The notes under the pieces were generated by a model. That model was given only the letters and a program-made list of their open reading frames with translations, ran no database searches and had not been told where the DNA came from. A DNA stretch of 64,000 bases from Tomocerus qinae. Its lineage: Eukaryota; Arthropoda; Collembola; Entomobryomorpha; Tomoceridae. Positions 12,889 through 25,756 of the stretch are shown piece by piece (positions within the stretch are counted from its first letter, which is position 1; each line of letters opens with the position of its first letter). The DNA is taken from positions 29,347,930 to 29,411,929 of the forward strand of contig CM034549.1 in assembly GCA_020055645.1 (NCBI GenBank), written 5' to 3'. Both the position numbers and the translations under genes were made by a program.

Positions 12889-13605
12889 TATATACCTATA
12901 TATGTAGTAGACTGGGAGGGATAGGAGACTAGGAGGCATATAATGGCTCTCTCAGACTAGACTGGGAGGGATACCTTTGGTAATAATTACCAAACGGTAA
13001 TAACTAGATAAATGATACTAGCAGCTAGCACCATCGATTAAAACTAGTCTAATTAGCGTAGATTTGAAATCTTATTAAGATCGGACGTCCCATTCAAAAG
13101 ATATCACATAAATTCATTTTTACAAGTTTCGCTTTTATTGCAATATCTTTTGATTGGGATGTTCGATCTTAATAAAATTTCAAATCTAGGCTAATTAGAC
13201 TAGTTTTAATCGATGGTGCTAGCTGCTAGGATCATTTCTCTAGTTATTACCGTTTGGTAATTATCACGTACAAACACGTATGCTGAACTGAGTTTCGGAG
13301 GGGGCTAAATTTCCAATAGATATTTTAAGTATATATATTCGCGTGTAGCGCGAAAATTTTTGGTTGAAGGTAATGAATCAGAAATGGCCTAAAAATGGCA
13401 AATAATCGCATGGAGCGCGAAATTTTTTGCTATTTTGAGAAAAAAATTCTCTTTTTCTTGGATTTGGGGGGGGGGGGGGCTTCAGCCCGTAAAGCCCATC
13501 CCTAAATACGTCCTTGATCACGTAATTATTACCAAAGGTTTCCCTCCCAGTCTAGTCTGAGAGAGCCATTATATCCCTCCCAGTCTACTACATATATATA
13601 GACAG
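12889..13605. mobile_element. Nested fold-back (inverted-repeat) element
   Basis: Outer arms at about 12889-12990 and 13520-13605 are inverted copies. Both contain TGTAGTAGACTGGGAGGGAT and a block ending CCTTTGGTAATAATTAC; the left arm has an extra 15 bp or so. Inside and next to the left arm lies a second, nearly complete hairpin: 12984-13113 pairs with 13140-13266 around a 26-base loop. The remaining spacer, 13267-13519, carries two copies of a GCGCGAAAATTTTT-like motif and a run of 14 G. No open frame encodes a transposase, so this is a non-autonomous fold-back/MITE-type element or one inserted into another. A target-site duplication could not be fixed because the flanks are TA-repetitive. 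Confidence 0.7.
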
Positions 13606-13984
13606 GTAAAATTGCTTTAATTATCAAGTCTACGATTATATGTAGAGATTAGTCAAGTAAAGTCGTGTCGTATGGTTTATTAAAGTGATCATCGTTATAA
13701 ATGTCGATGGCTAATGACTTTTCATAACAGCGTAGGGGGACCTGGCCCTTTCACAATATTTTGCTAGGCCGCTGGTGGAAAAATATGATAAAAAGTGAGT
13801 TAAAAAAATAAGGGAGAAAAAGGAAAAGATAAGGAAGAAGAAAAGAAAAATAAACAAGCTTCTTTGGTATTGGTATTATCACCCGAGCTTTGGGCACAAA
13901 AAAGAACAAAATTTTTCACACTTAGGCAATTGTCTACAATAGTGAATATGAAACAGCCCTGCTATGTCCGAAACTGCATTTTGT

Positions 13985-14313
13985 CTGTATTACTCAATTC
14001 GCAACGCAACCTCTTATTCTGAAAGGTTCCAATGTACGGTATCAGAGGTACACGCTGTACCTGCCTACTTCGTCCGCGACGTAACCTCTTATTTTGAAGG
14101 TTTTCCATGCACGGTATCGGCGGTACAAGCAGTACTTGCCTACTTTGTCCGCGACGTAACCTCTTCTTTTGAAAGGTTCCGATGCACGGCATTAGCGGTA
14201 CAAGCTGTACCTGCCTACTCCGTCCGCCATGTAACCTCTTATTCTGAAAGGTTCTGATGTACTGTATCAGCGGTGCAAGCAGTACCTTCCTACTCCGTCT
14301 GCCACGTTACCTC
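13985..14313. repeat. 75-bp minisatellite, about 4 copies
   Basis: Copies begin at 14001, 14076, 14151, 14226 and 14301 (the last truncated), each opening with a variant of GCGACGTAACCTCTT. The period is 75 bp, a multiple of three, so long open frames appear on both strands. Copies differ at scattered sites without an obvious excess of third-position changes, and no start, splice or homology supports a protein. It lies between the fold-back element and PTRHD1. Confidence 0.85.
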
Positions 14314-14559
14314 TCATCTCATATATTAATATAATAATATGCTTACATTCATGATACTTTCCAATTCCGACTTCGACCAGGTCGCACCTTTGCTCGGCAA
14401 AGGCTTTGTTCTGTTGTGTGTATCTGAGGAATAGGCAAGTCTAAACTAAGCGCTGGATGTCAAAATATTATGTAACCACCGGTGTCAATCGATGCGGCTC
14501 ATTCAAAGTCTTATTGTGGCTTCTATGGCTCGTCCCATTTTTTGAATTGCATCAAAATT

Positions 14560-16970
14560 ATGAGTTTGGTCCAGTACATCATTTTACGAAAAGATTTGCA
14601 AACTGCGTTGGGTTGGCCATTAGGAGCGCTTCTCGGTAAGTACACACTTGTTTTTTGGTACACTGACAGTATTGGGTTAGGTTGACATTCGTCGTAGAAA
14701 AACAATGAAAATTCAAATTTTGTCATTTGTTTTGTATTTCATTTTCACGTAGTGTGTTTTTTGTCCTTTGCATGTAAAATGCACTGGTTTAAATCTAGTA
14801 ATTAACTCTTAATTGTCACAATGCTAGAATTTTAAATTTTTTAATCAGCTGACAGCTGCCTTTGGCTTTTGTTGCAGTTGCAGAGTACACTTGCTAAATG
14901 TCAAATTCGAAAGTTTAGTAACGAATTTTAGTAATGCATGACGGAGTCCAGAGAAATAAAATTGTCTATTTTGACCCTCACCATTTTTAATTCAAAATTA
15001 AAAATCTGAAAGTTTTCAGTCTAACAGACCAGCTACCACCACTAGTCTAATATTGCCGTATACTGTATACGGTCAGCAATTTTAATTACTTCTCTTACTC
15101 ATTAGTCATTATTTGTTATTAGCTTATTTTATTATATTGTATACAATCTTCTGTTTTAGATTTTCCACAATATTGTATATGTATATTGATAGCTTGGTAG
15201 TATAGTAATTATTAGCTTCTTACCTACCCATGGAATGTCAGTGGCACATTGATTTTGCTAAATTTTGGTTTGTCAAGTACATTTTAGTTTGTCATTCACA
15301 ATAAAAATAGAGTGTTGAAAGTCTTCCCTCATTCTCATGAGAGGACTTCCGGACTTCGTCCGAATTGTGAAGAATACCTTAAATGTTCTATGTCATATGC
15401 AATTATAACACAGCTTCCTTTCCTTACTACCTTACTAGCAGCATTTGTCAGATTTGTCAACACCATCAGACAGCAGATGCTGACAAGCTGGCAATATTTT
15501 CTGTAATTTGTAACATTTCCTCTACCGGATGTTATTTATATACGAATACAATACATTATTATACCAATTCTTACTTAATCTCAATATCAATTGACTCTTA
15601 TTGTTGACTTGATTTGATACACGTATAGGTAATAATAAGTACATTTACATAAGTCTTTTAGATTATAGTTTAATAGATAGCCTGTATTTACTAAAATATA
15701 CTGTCTCGAATATTTTAGTGGTACACAAACATTATGTTAATGAGTACAATACTTTACATGAATCCTGATTAGAACTTCTTAAATAGATTTACTTAAAAAG
15801 TTGAGCTGTACATAATGTTAATTGGTAAATGTCTTTTACTCATTCTATCAGCCAATCTTTGTTAGGATGATTTCGTAAAGTTATTAATGTACTTACTACA
15901 TATTAATATACATATCCAATTATCCAATCCAACCTAGTTTTTTTGTAACAGCGATAATAAGTATGTTATTTTCTTAGTATTTTTGTTATTAGATTTTCGG
16001 ATTCTGTTTAAGTCATTTTATGACCTCAAAATTGGAATTCCTAATTTTATCCATTAATGCCACATTTTTTAAAGATTGGCCACTGGCTCTGTAGACAATA
16101 AGTTGTAATACGATTCAGTCAGGTCTGCCTCTGTCTGAAAGTGAGGCTTTTCATATTTGCGTATGATCTACAAATGCGTTCAAATGATTTGCAGTTAAGT
16201 CAAGATATCTGCTTGCTTTAATTGCTATTTAAAAGGTTCATTCTTATTGCATCGGACATACGAATAATTATAATATATGTTAGTCGTAACTCTCGGAAAT
16301 GTACAATCTGAATCGTAATTCCTGTCATTCAAGGTAGTTACTGTAATGTGATTGTGATGAATCAAATGAATAAGCACTTTGTAAAAACCTTCAAGCCTAT
16401 GACGACAACGTATGCACTTCGATCTGTAAATGAAAGACAATGTCAAAATAGAAAATTGTGCCTGACGAGGAAAGAATATTTTGGGATAAATTATGCAAAT
16501 TAAATGAAACTAAACTATTCTCTCGTATGTATATATTATTATGTTTACTTTGGAATATGTCCGAATAGCCCAAGCTTGCCATGCTTCAACTGCAGTTCTG
16601 CATATTTTTAAAGATGATCCGAACACACAGACATATCTGGCTGAGTTGGACAGCATGCACAAAGTGGTATTTCCAATTCCAAACTCTTCCAATTTTCCAT
16701 TAATTTGTTGTAATTTTTCCATCAATGAAAATATTCATTGAAACTGTTGCAAGCAAGTCTGGTTATGTATGGAAATCATTTTTATGCAAGGTTCTTCAGG
16801 CTCCCGATGAGCAGTCTTTAACAGTGCTGGCAGCTAAGCTGACCGAAAATAAAATAGATTTCAAACTATGGATCGAGCAGCCAGAAAATATTCCAACGTG
16901 CATTGCTGTTAAGCCATATCCAAAAGATGAGATCAGGAAGCTTGTGCAACGTTTCAAATTGTACAGTTAA
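14560..16970 (+). CDS. PTRHD1: PTRHD1, PTH2-family peptidyl-tRNA hydrolase domain protein
   Basis: Small single-domain protein of the PTH2 (Bit1-like) fold. The human orthologue is called a putative peptidyl-tRNA hydrolase and its physiological substrate is uncertain. Three exons, 14560-14635, 16569-16666 and 16791-16970, join in phase to 117 aa (human 140, with a longer N-terminus). Exon 1 begins MSLVQYIILRKDL; exon 2 carries AQACHAST, the conserved His-containing loop; exon 3 carries VLQAPDE, the WIEQPENIPTCIA block and the C-terminal PYPKDEI helix. The only upstream in-frame start is a GTG, so the ATG at 14560 is used. Intron 1 is about 1.9 kb and AT-rich. Confidence 0.93.
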
Positions 16971-19900
16971 ATGGGAGAAAGGAAAGTTATGAGTTCTTCA
17001 TTCATGAGAGAATAAAACCAAGTTCAAAGATGATTATCCTGACTCTGACGCTACATTCTTTACAAACATTTCTTAAGACTTGTATAATGGTTCTGTAGCA
17101 TGAGGAAAATTAAAAGAATGAAAGATCATGATGAGTGAAACCATCAACAGCTTCATTGTTTTTTATTTTCTAACCCGAGAAGGGAACGTAGGAACCTCAT
17201 GTAGAGATGATAAAAACAATTTCCAATTACATAATGAATACGTCTTCTTAAGCACAGTGACTTGTTTGTAGTAAAATAATAGTAAATGGGCAAGGTAAAA
17301 ATAATACTGTTCATTCCAAGTCAAAACTAGCTATAAAATGTATGACAAGGACTGCAGATACTTTATGATATATTATTAGTATATTACAAAGACCTATAGG
17401 CATACATATTCTATTCAATTATCTCTTCTTGTTAACGTTAGAGTAGATTAGACATCAAACCATTAAAAATAACATAGTACTAATATCCCGTTGAGAATGA
17501 AATGAGTTGTAGTTTTAAATTAAATGGAGCATTAGGCATAGAATATGTTTTATAAATACATTTAGTTTTCAAACAAAGTTATAACAATGCATTTTGGGAT
17601 GTCTTGTCAGGAGTTGGGATCAGTAATCAGAACATAGCTGTAGTCAGGTCAGGTCGCAGGAGTGACATTTTATTAATCCCTATACCGGTTCGAGCTTGGC
17701 TGTATGTTCTTTTGTGGATTTAAGTGAAGTATGTAAGTTTGTTTAGTGTATGTGGAAGTGTTTATATTTAAATAGTTAGATATTAGTATTTAATGAAAAT
17801 AATGCACACTACCATAGGGTATAATGTATAATACTATTATAAGCTAATTGGACATAATATCTGTATGCTATGCACTTATGCACAGCGTTTAACCGTAAAG
17901 ATATTTTGCAATTTTCATTATAGTATAGTATTTAGGTCTCAAAAGCGCATTTTAAATGTTTGTGAAGAATGATTTTTTTATACCTTTAACAAACCAATAT
18001 TTTGCTCATTTATTTTTTAGCTTTCAGATCTAATTTCTCATTGAATCGTTTTCCTAGTTTCGTTTGTAATTTTGCCCTTTTAGTAATATTGCAGTATTTG
18101 TAGTGTTATTATTATGGGGAGATTTCATTAAAGTATATGAAAATTGGTATACTGAAAGACAGCTCCTTCTTTACTTAGAGTTATGTGTAAGTAAGTAAAA
18201 GTATACTAACTCTGTCTCCCCATTAAGATGTAAATGTACAGGATAAAAAATAAGCATTGTTTGTTTAAAGATTTATTGCGGGATGGAATGATATATGTTC
18301 GTAAACTCACAGATGAGAGTTTAGTTAGGATGTCTTTTCCTGACAATATGATGTGAATCTTGAAAGGTATGTTATGTTTGTATGTATTTGTAATGCCTAG
18401 AAGTGTGTGACTTGTCTGTGTCTGAAAAGAAAGAAGTTAGTTTTGTGGAAGTAGCTCTCTGGGTCGGATGGGAAGAAGAGTTGGGTATAGTTTCGTCTGT
18501 CTGTGTTCTGTTGTGTAGTAGTAGGTGTATGTATTTCCTATGTATTTCCTATTTCATTTTCATTGCTGTTTCTCTAGATCGTTAGTGCAGTTTCCAAAGT
18601 TTCCTTTCAGTTTTAGTGTTTTAGCTGCTGTAAGATTAAGATAATGTAAATACATAGTAGTTAGACACATCGGTGTAAGTAATATATAGCAAGTATATAT
18701 ACTATATTTAATACTTAGTACAGTTCGACATTACCTAACGAACGATAGCGACTGACTAGTCGTTTTAGGATGGTTTTAGTGTAATAGTTTCTCTTTAGTT
18801 ATTATTTGGCTTCGCCAACAAGTTGTCTATGTGATTTTATACACGACGAGTTCAATATTTAGTTGAGGGGACGTATGTATGTATACATAGACAGATAGGT
18901 ATAGCTGTTTAGCATACACATTAGATAATCTGTATGAGTTTTAAGTTGAATTAGGCACTTATAGAAATACTACGGTGACGGAACAGTATCGCATCACACA
19001 TACCAGTACGGTTGTCGGATGAGTTAAAAATAAAACCCGGCGTGAGGAGGGCATCACATCTTCTTAAAATAATCATTCAACTCTCTCAGTTAGAGGAGGA
19101 AGAATAACTAACAAAGTAAAGTTAAGTGAAGTGAAGGAAAAGTAAAGTCTTCGCTTTGGGTTTATGTTTTCCTCTTATTTTTTTCTCGACTTCCTTTCTT
19201 TTCCTTACGATTTGGTCGACAATCCAGACAGACGGTAGTAGGTAGAATCTCGAATGTATTTGATGTAGAATATACACATACACAAAACGGAGCTATTCCA
19301 ACCACACACTTATTACTTGTTTTCCTAACATTTACATTTCCTTGGCTTATTGGCAAACAACGGAAAAGCAAATATCATATACCCGGTGAACGGGTGAGGA
19401 AGGAAGAGCCAGGGAGTTTTCAGTGAGCCTCGTATTTATTATCGTGGCAGAGGGTCTATTAAATTAAACATTTTAGTTAACAATACAGACAGGACTGTTC
19501 TGTTAGTTACTATCCGAAAATTACGTTAACATTTTATTTGATCTGTGTGAAAGCAAGAAAAAAACCCCGTTTGGCGAAAGAAGACAGGTGCGTTCACACG
19601 AGTGAAGTAAAGTGCAGACGGCGTGACGACGGCATTCTTCTTTTCTGACTCGGCTTTTCATACGATTTTCACATCAAAGTTCAGTTTCTTTTCATATTAC
19701 ACTCACGTAGAAACTCTACATCTAAGATATATGCTCTTTTTGTTTAAATTTTCGATTGAGCTGTCTTTGGCTTTCAAAACGTTTATAGCGAACACATGGG
19801 TTCCTCCTTGGCACTATACTAATTAGGAGTAGGAGTTGCGGTTGAAAGGAGAAAAAATCTTCTACTTTTGAAAATCAAGACTTTCTGTGTTTCTGTTTCA

Positions 19901-20639
19901 AAATAGACCTGAAAAGCTACTAAAATGAGAATTTCTAATCTACCATTCCTATACTTGGTGTTGCTGAGATAATGACTCATCTTTTCGGCTGTAGTTTTTT
20001 GTTTTCTTTAGTGCTACATCCGTAACAAACAAAGTTTTCTTGCTTTTCATCAGTAATTACTGGGATTGGATGGTGATATGACATCAGCGCCAGAGATTTT
20101 CCTTAGCTAACAGATTGGGTTACTTACAAGTTCAAATATTTCAAAGTTTTATCGTTGTTACAGACTTAGATATATGCTCTTCTCTATCTTGGTTTACTTT
20201 ATAAAAAGTGAAACAGTTTTTGTGGAAAGTGCTAACGTGTGGTTAAATAACTACTGTATGTACATACGGAGAAAGAGATTGGATTTAGTATCTGTAAGTA
20301 GAGAGATTATAAGATATGAAGAGAAAAACGTGTTCGAGGTTTGAGAAATATGTGCAAATGAGAATGTAATGAATGGCACCATGTCATAAGGAGGCGTCAC
20401 GGTTGCCAAAATGAGTTCTCAAGAGAAGATGAAGAACGACTTGTGTGGCCAGATCCATGAGGTTCTCTCATACTTATTAGATTGAATGGAATGGAATTAG
20501 ATTTTTCAATTGAAATTTCTGTAGAAGAAAGTTGTAAAGAGAAAGTGGAGAAAGGATTTTTCCTTTGACATGGTTTTGGAAATCGAAATGTTTCAAGTAC
20601 TTTCATAGGAACAAGTTTGCTAGTGATTGAAGTGACACG
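16971..20639. other. Intergenic: 3' end of PTRHD1 and 5' flank of the K2P gene
   Basis: A poly(A) signal AATAAA lies at 17011-17016 for PTRHD1. The rest is AT-rich with short unrecognised frames. It presumably contains the promoter and any untranslated 5' exons of the potassium channel, but I could not place them. Confidence 0.45.
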
Positions 20640-22148
20640 ATGAGTTCGCGAAAAGGAAGAGTCCGCCATTCTGTGAGAAGCAGACCGGGGGGCACAATTG
20701 GCCGACATAGATCATGGGAAGATCCGGAAAGAATGATGATGGAAGTGGAGCCAGGGCGTCAGGCAAAGATAAAGAATTGTTGCCGTTCGCTGGCAACGTT
20801 CATGTGTACTCAGGTTGGTGTCGGAGGAATCATTGTTGGCTACGCTATAGTGGGGGCATTCGGGTTTATGGCCTTAGAAACTCAGGAACATTCTGTAACA
20901 GACACAGTGTTGGAAAATGTGACTAAATGTCGGGAACAAACTGCTCTTAGACTTTGGGCAGACTACCTAAAGCATCCATTTAATGAAACTGAGTGGGACC
21001 AAGCAGCTAATAAAGCTTTGCATGCTTTCCAGGTATTACTTTGTTTTATATTGTGTAGGAGAAAGAAAAATGTTGATTTTGATTAAAATTTTCTGAAAAT
21101 TCGTTTGCTTTTTATCCGAAATCTTAGAAAGAAGTTGTTAGCGCTGTGAAGAAAGGGTACGATGGTAGAAATGTCAAAGAACAATGGAATTTCCCCGCTG
21201 CACTTATGTTTACTCTGAGTATTTTTACGATGATTGGATACGGGAATCTTGTGCCGAGAACTCAGTGGGGAAAAGTCATTACCATCTTCTATGCCGTTTT
21301 TGGCATTCCTTTGTACATTTTGTACTTTATGAATATGGGAAGGGCCCTAGCTGGCACCTTTAAATGGATATACATTAAACTTAATTCCTGCTCTGTAGGT
21401 ACGCTCACTGTTTCATTTGGTCCTTTTCTTCGTTTGGCGTTCGTGTAGAATAGAAACTGAAACTAACCGTTTTTGCTGGCCGCTAACTATTCAGTCTGTA
21501 GTACATAATTCACTACTACCCATTTCCCAAATTGTCAGTAGAGTTTGCTAAATTATAAATTACTGTTTGAATTTATAAGTTTTAATAAGAAAACGAATAT
21601 AAAGATTAACAAGCATGATGGTGTTCCAAATTCTAAAGTATTTTGATAATTGATTTGGTATTGATGGAAAGTACTATTTGGGGGGTTGTTTAGTGAAGAC
21701 GCCAGACTCTTCCGCAGAGGATTTGGGCCAAACTTCTTCGGGTAACTTTAGAAATCGGAATACAGAGGAGGAGGAAGATGAGGCTGTCATAGTTCCTAGC
21801 TCTGCGTCGCTGTACGTTCTCATGAGTTACATCTGTGTTGGTACAATAATGTTTGCCGAGTGGGAGCAATGGGACTATTTAGACTCGGCATACTTTTGTG
21901 TTACAAGTTTGTGCAAAATAGGTCTGGGAGACTTTGTTCCAGGGACGAACATTGATGATTCAGAGGAGGGGAATCAAACGAAATTAGTTATTAATTTCAT
22001 CTATCTTCTTCTGGGCTTAGGACTAGTAGCGATGTGTTACAACTTACTCAGAGAAGAAGTTCTTGCTAAACTGAAACAATTGAAAAGTGATGTGAAAGAT
22101 TTGTGTCATTTCATCAGGAATGATTGCACATGTACAGATTGTAAATAA
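20640..22148 (+). CDS. Two-pore-domain potassium channel (TWIK/TWK-like)
   Basis: Plasma-membrane K2P leak-channel family; channels are dimers, each subunit with four membrane segments and two pore loops. Exons 20640-21032, 21128-21394 and 21672-22148 join in phase 0 to 378 aa. A basic N-terminus (1-50) precedes TM1 (about 55-78); an extracellular cap with an N-glycosylation-type site and Cys follows. P1 reads TMIGYGN at about 165-171, TM2 ends FGIPLYILYF, an intracellular acidic loop follows, then TM3, P2 (TSLCKIGLGDF), TM4 and a Lys-rich, Cys-containing C-terminus. The first filter residue is Met in P1 and Lys in P2, where Thr is usual. The donor of exon 2 (GTAGGT at 21395) was chosen because it keeps frame. 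A poly(A) signal is at 22458-22463. Confidence 0.9.
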
Positions 22149-22890
22149 ATTGAAAATTTCGAGTTCTGAAATCAAAGCGAGGCTAAGTTGAGAGTGAAGC
22201 TTTGAATGATTTATTACTTGAAACAATTTCCGATAGGACAGTGCCAACAAATTTATTTTATGCGAGAGCGAGAGTGCGTAACTCCAACAAGTCAAATAGA
22301 GAAAACAGCTGCAGCTCTTCAGTTGAAAAACTATCTTCCTATACAAGCAAAAAACATTCACAAATATTCACAATAGGCAGTAGACATGACATGAATACTG
22401 ACATAAAGCATTAATGCCATTCTTAAACATAAGGTATTGAATGTATTTTACTTAAGCAATAAACAAAAAAGTCAAGTCAAGTCGATGAGTAGAGTCAAAT
22501 GATTTTCAGATATATCTGTATTACCCAGTATACGTTCTTATAATAGTACTTTTACTTATAGGTAATCTTTATGCGTTTATTTCTATTTTTTCTATTTGTA
22601 CTTTGTACAATACAGAAAAGAGTTTTCGTGTTCAGTCGTATACATTTAACTGTTACGTTATACTAATTGATTTTATATATGCGTTTCGCATATGTAAATC
22701 AGTAATGCATTAGCTGTAAAAATAAAAAAGGTCGCTATTTTTTATGTATATAAATACATAGTACTTACTACTTCAGATATAATATTAGTAAACTGTACAT
22801 TATGAATGAAGTTGGGGGAATCTGAAATGCATTTATGTAATTTGTGAAACTGAATCATAAAGAAATTTTCCAACGGGACCTGACTAATCT
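22149..22890. other. Intergenic, 3' flank of the K2P gene
   Basis: Contains the AATAAA at 22458-22463 for the upstream gene. Nothing else was recognised. The downstream gene starts in the same direction, so its promoter should lie in the right part. Confidence 0.45.
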
Positions 22891-25756
22891 ATGGACTCAG
22901 TAACGATGCAAAGTGAAGAAAACGGTCGAGGAGAAAACGGGGAAGGGAACACAACGGTGGAAGGCAGCTTAGAGTACTCAAACTCACCCAGACGATTCAT
23001 ACATGTTGAAGGATATGACGGGAGAAAAAATGACATTGTTTATTGTCGACCTTTAATCGAATCAGATAAGGCTGCCTATGAAATTAATGGCGACTCGGAG
23101 TCGGATACTCAACCCGGTGGTAATGGAAATGGAAACCGTACAAAAGTCGTAGTATTCTTCGGGGGTGATATTCAGGTACGTCTTGTAATTATTATAGTAT
23201 ACTATTAATGTCACTCGAATCGAATAACCGAAATGTGACATTACGATTATGAGTATGTAATTTAATTGGAACTAATTATATGCAATTACTTCTTTTACAT
23301 AGATTTTAGTTTGTTTTTTACTAGTATGAGTAGCATAGACAGACAGTTAAGTAGACCAGAAGCACTCAGAATTAGAATCAGAATCAGGTTTTATGTGATA
23401 TATTCAGACTCAATGACTCAACTTATTCAGTGTATACTGTATACGCAAATAATTTTATAACCATTCATAAACTAGAATTTCTTAAACAGTCAGTCAAATG
23501 TTAGATGTAGGATGGTCAACGACCTATTTTACTTATAGGTATATATATATTAATAGGTGTTAACTGGGTTTCTTGATTTGTGTGTATTTACACTATATGT
23601 TGTCTCTTTCCGAGATAAGAATAAATTAGATAATTCAGCAGATTGAACTGAAGAAGTAGACTAGCAGACTCGTGTCGCAGACTGAATTTTGTTGGTTGAA
23701 CGTGCAATACACTTTGTCTTTCCGTGTAAAGAAAATAGCTTTATCAGTCTTGCGTTTCTTTTACGTATGGAGACAGGCGACAGTTTCATTTTTGACTTGT
23801 ATTTACGGTTAGATGCAGTATTCGCTATATTAAGATTCATTTAGAAGTGGAGGATGGATCGTAGTATTAGTTATTTTCGTCTCTATAAAAAGAAGTAAGC
23901 ATACATGTTTCAATTACCAGTTCCCATAAATATATGGCAGCCGTCAGATATGCTGAAAAACATCAAAAGTTACGTTTATTACGTCAACATTTTGCGTAAT
24001 GCCTGTAACTTATTTGAGTATCTGTACTATCAAGTTTCGGTATTAAGAACGGAACGAATGTAATGACATATTAGAGATATGAAGCAGGAAGTGAATTTTA
24101 TTAGTACGCACTCACTCCCCGGTTTATTAGATACGATACAGATAATGTCCTTTTTACTGAGATAAATATAATTTGGTTTGTAGGATTTTACGGAAATGAT
24201 GGAAATGCATCGAGATCATCGACAATACTCGAATTGGAATTTGGAGGCGACTGCACGATTACTCCAAAGACAGTTTCCCAACCATCACATTGTTGTTGTC
24301 CGCCCAAGTAGAATTCAAATGCTCACATTCAGCTGCTATGATAACTTTGTGCACTGTAACAACACTGGTGTTCCGGACCACGTAATCAACTACTTTGCTC
24401 TTTTCCATCTGGAGACGCTATTGAAGAATCTGTCAGAGCTAATTGAAACAGAAGGTGATCAGGTGGTGCAAGGAAAGGAGAATAACACAAGCACAAAGTC
24501 AGATGACGAAGACTCTATCGTGTCATCCACCACACATGAAGAAGTTAGTAATGGGGTGGATGTTAATTCCAAGCTTTCTCACTCTCCACCCGTAAATCCG
24601 CATTTTGATCGCGCTGCAATCACACTGGTTGGATTTAGTAAAGGATGTGTCGTGCTCAATCAACTTATATACGAGTTTCACTACATGAAGGTAATACCAT
24701 GTGCGTACGTTAGAAATTTTATTCGTCAGAGTGTGCAAAGAAGTCTGCATACTCAATATTTTAACTAGGTAGAGTAAAAAAGTCTGTAAACATGTGTTTC
24801 ATCCCTACCCACATATTTTATTGCTTACGAATACTAGTGAATTGTTACATGTAAAATGTTTTAAGCTTGAGTTCACCATTTCTAATGGAGAGATGTCGGA
24901 GAGCAAGTGTGGTGCATGTAGCTATATTATATGATTAAGCATCAAATGATGTGAAGTGTATAGTATACAAGTGTACTTGGTTTGTGTAAAGTTTTAAGTT
25001 GGCTTAGTAGGTATTTAAAAACTGAAAGCTCAGATAATGAGTATGGATGAGCATGGTGGTAAATTGGAGTAAACAAATGGAAATGAACACGGTCGGTATT
25101 CAGAATACTTTCTGAAAATGTCAAACAGAAGGTTGATTTAGTAATTCCCTATTGAAATTGTTTACATATTTTGTTAAGAAAAGAAATTACATGTAGAACG
25201 TAGGCTCTTAATGTGTTGGTTTCAATTTGTGTTAAGAATTTTTTGAAGTTCTGAGGGATTTCTTTGGGCTGATTTGTATTTAAGAATTTTTTCGTGTGGA
25301 AGGATTGAAATAGTTTTTGCTGGGATTTATTCTTGAATTGATTTAAGGTTTTTGTTTTTGCAGACTTTAACTCCTGATGACCTCACAATGGATGTATTTT
25401 TGAAATGCATAAAGGACATGTACTGGTTAGATGGTGGGCACAACGGTGGGAAAAATACGTGGATAACTTCCAGATCTCTACTTGAAACTCTCACTCGTCT
25501 CGGGATTCGAGTTCATGTGCATATGACACCATATCAATTGGCAGATGAACGGCGGCCGTGGATTCGTCGGGAAGAGAAAATATTTTCAGACTTCTTGAAG
25601 CGTTTCGACGCTCCGATCAGTCGTCATGTACATTTCGAAAATGAGATTGCTTCACTGGATTTACACCTACAACTCGTCGCTCAATTTGCATCTCCAGAGA
25701 ATCCGCCAGAGGAGAATCCCAACCAAACACCACACACTAGTGCCCTAAGCATCTAA
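22891..25756 (+). CDS. C2orf69: C2orf69-like protein (alpha/beta-hydrolase-like)
   Basis: Orthologue of human C2orf69, a protein linked to mitochondria and glycogen metabolism whose enzymatic activity is unproven. Exons 22891-23175, 24184-24690 and 25364-25756 join in phase 0 to 394 aa (human 385). A beta strand VVVFFGGDIQ leads into exon 2. Conserved blocks include HHIVVVRPSRIQ, a Ser/Asp/Glu-rich variable loop (about 190-235), and LVGFSKGCVVLNQL, which has the G-x-S-x-G nucleophile-elbow pattern. Exon 3 holds WLDGGHNGGKNTWIT and a His-rich strand. The N-terminus from the first ATG is acidic and does not look like a mitochondrial presequence, unlike what localisation of the human protein would suggest; a different 5' exon is possible. 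Confidence 0.88.

Noticed and set aside
13964-14257. 97-codon frame of 25-residue repeats
   Set aside because: Explained by the 75-bp tandem repeat; the opposite strand is also open and no gene structure surrounds it.
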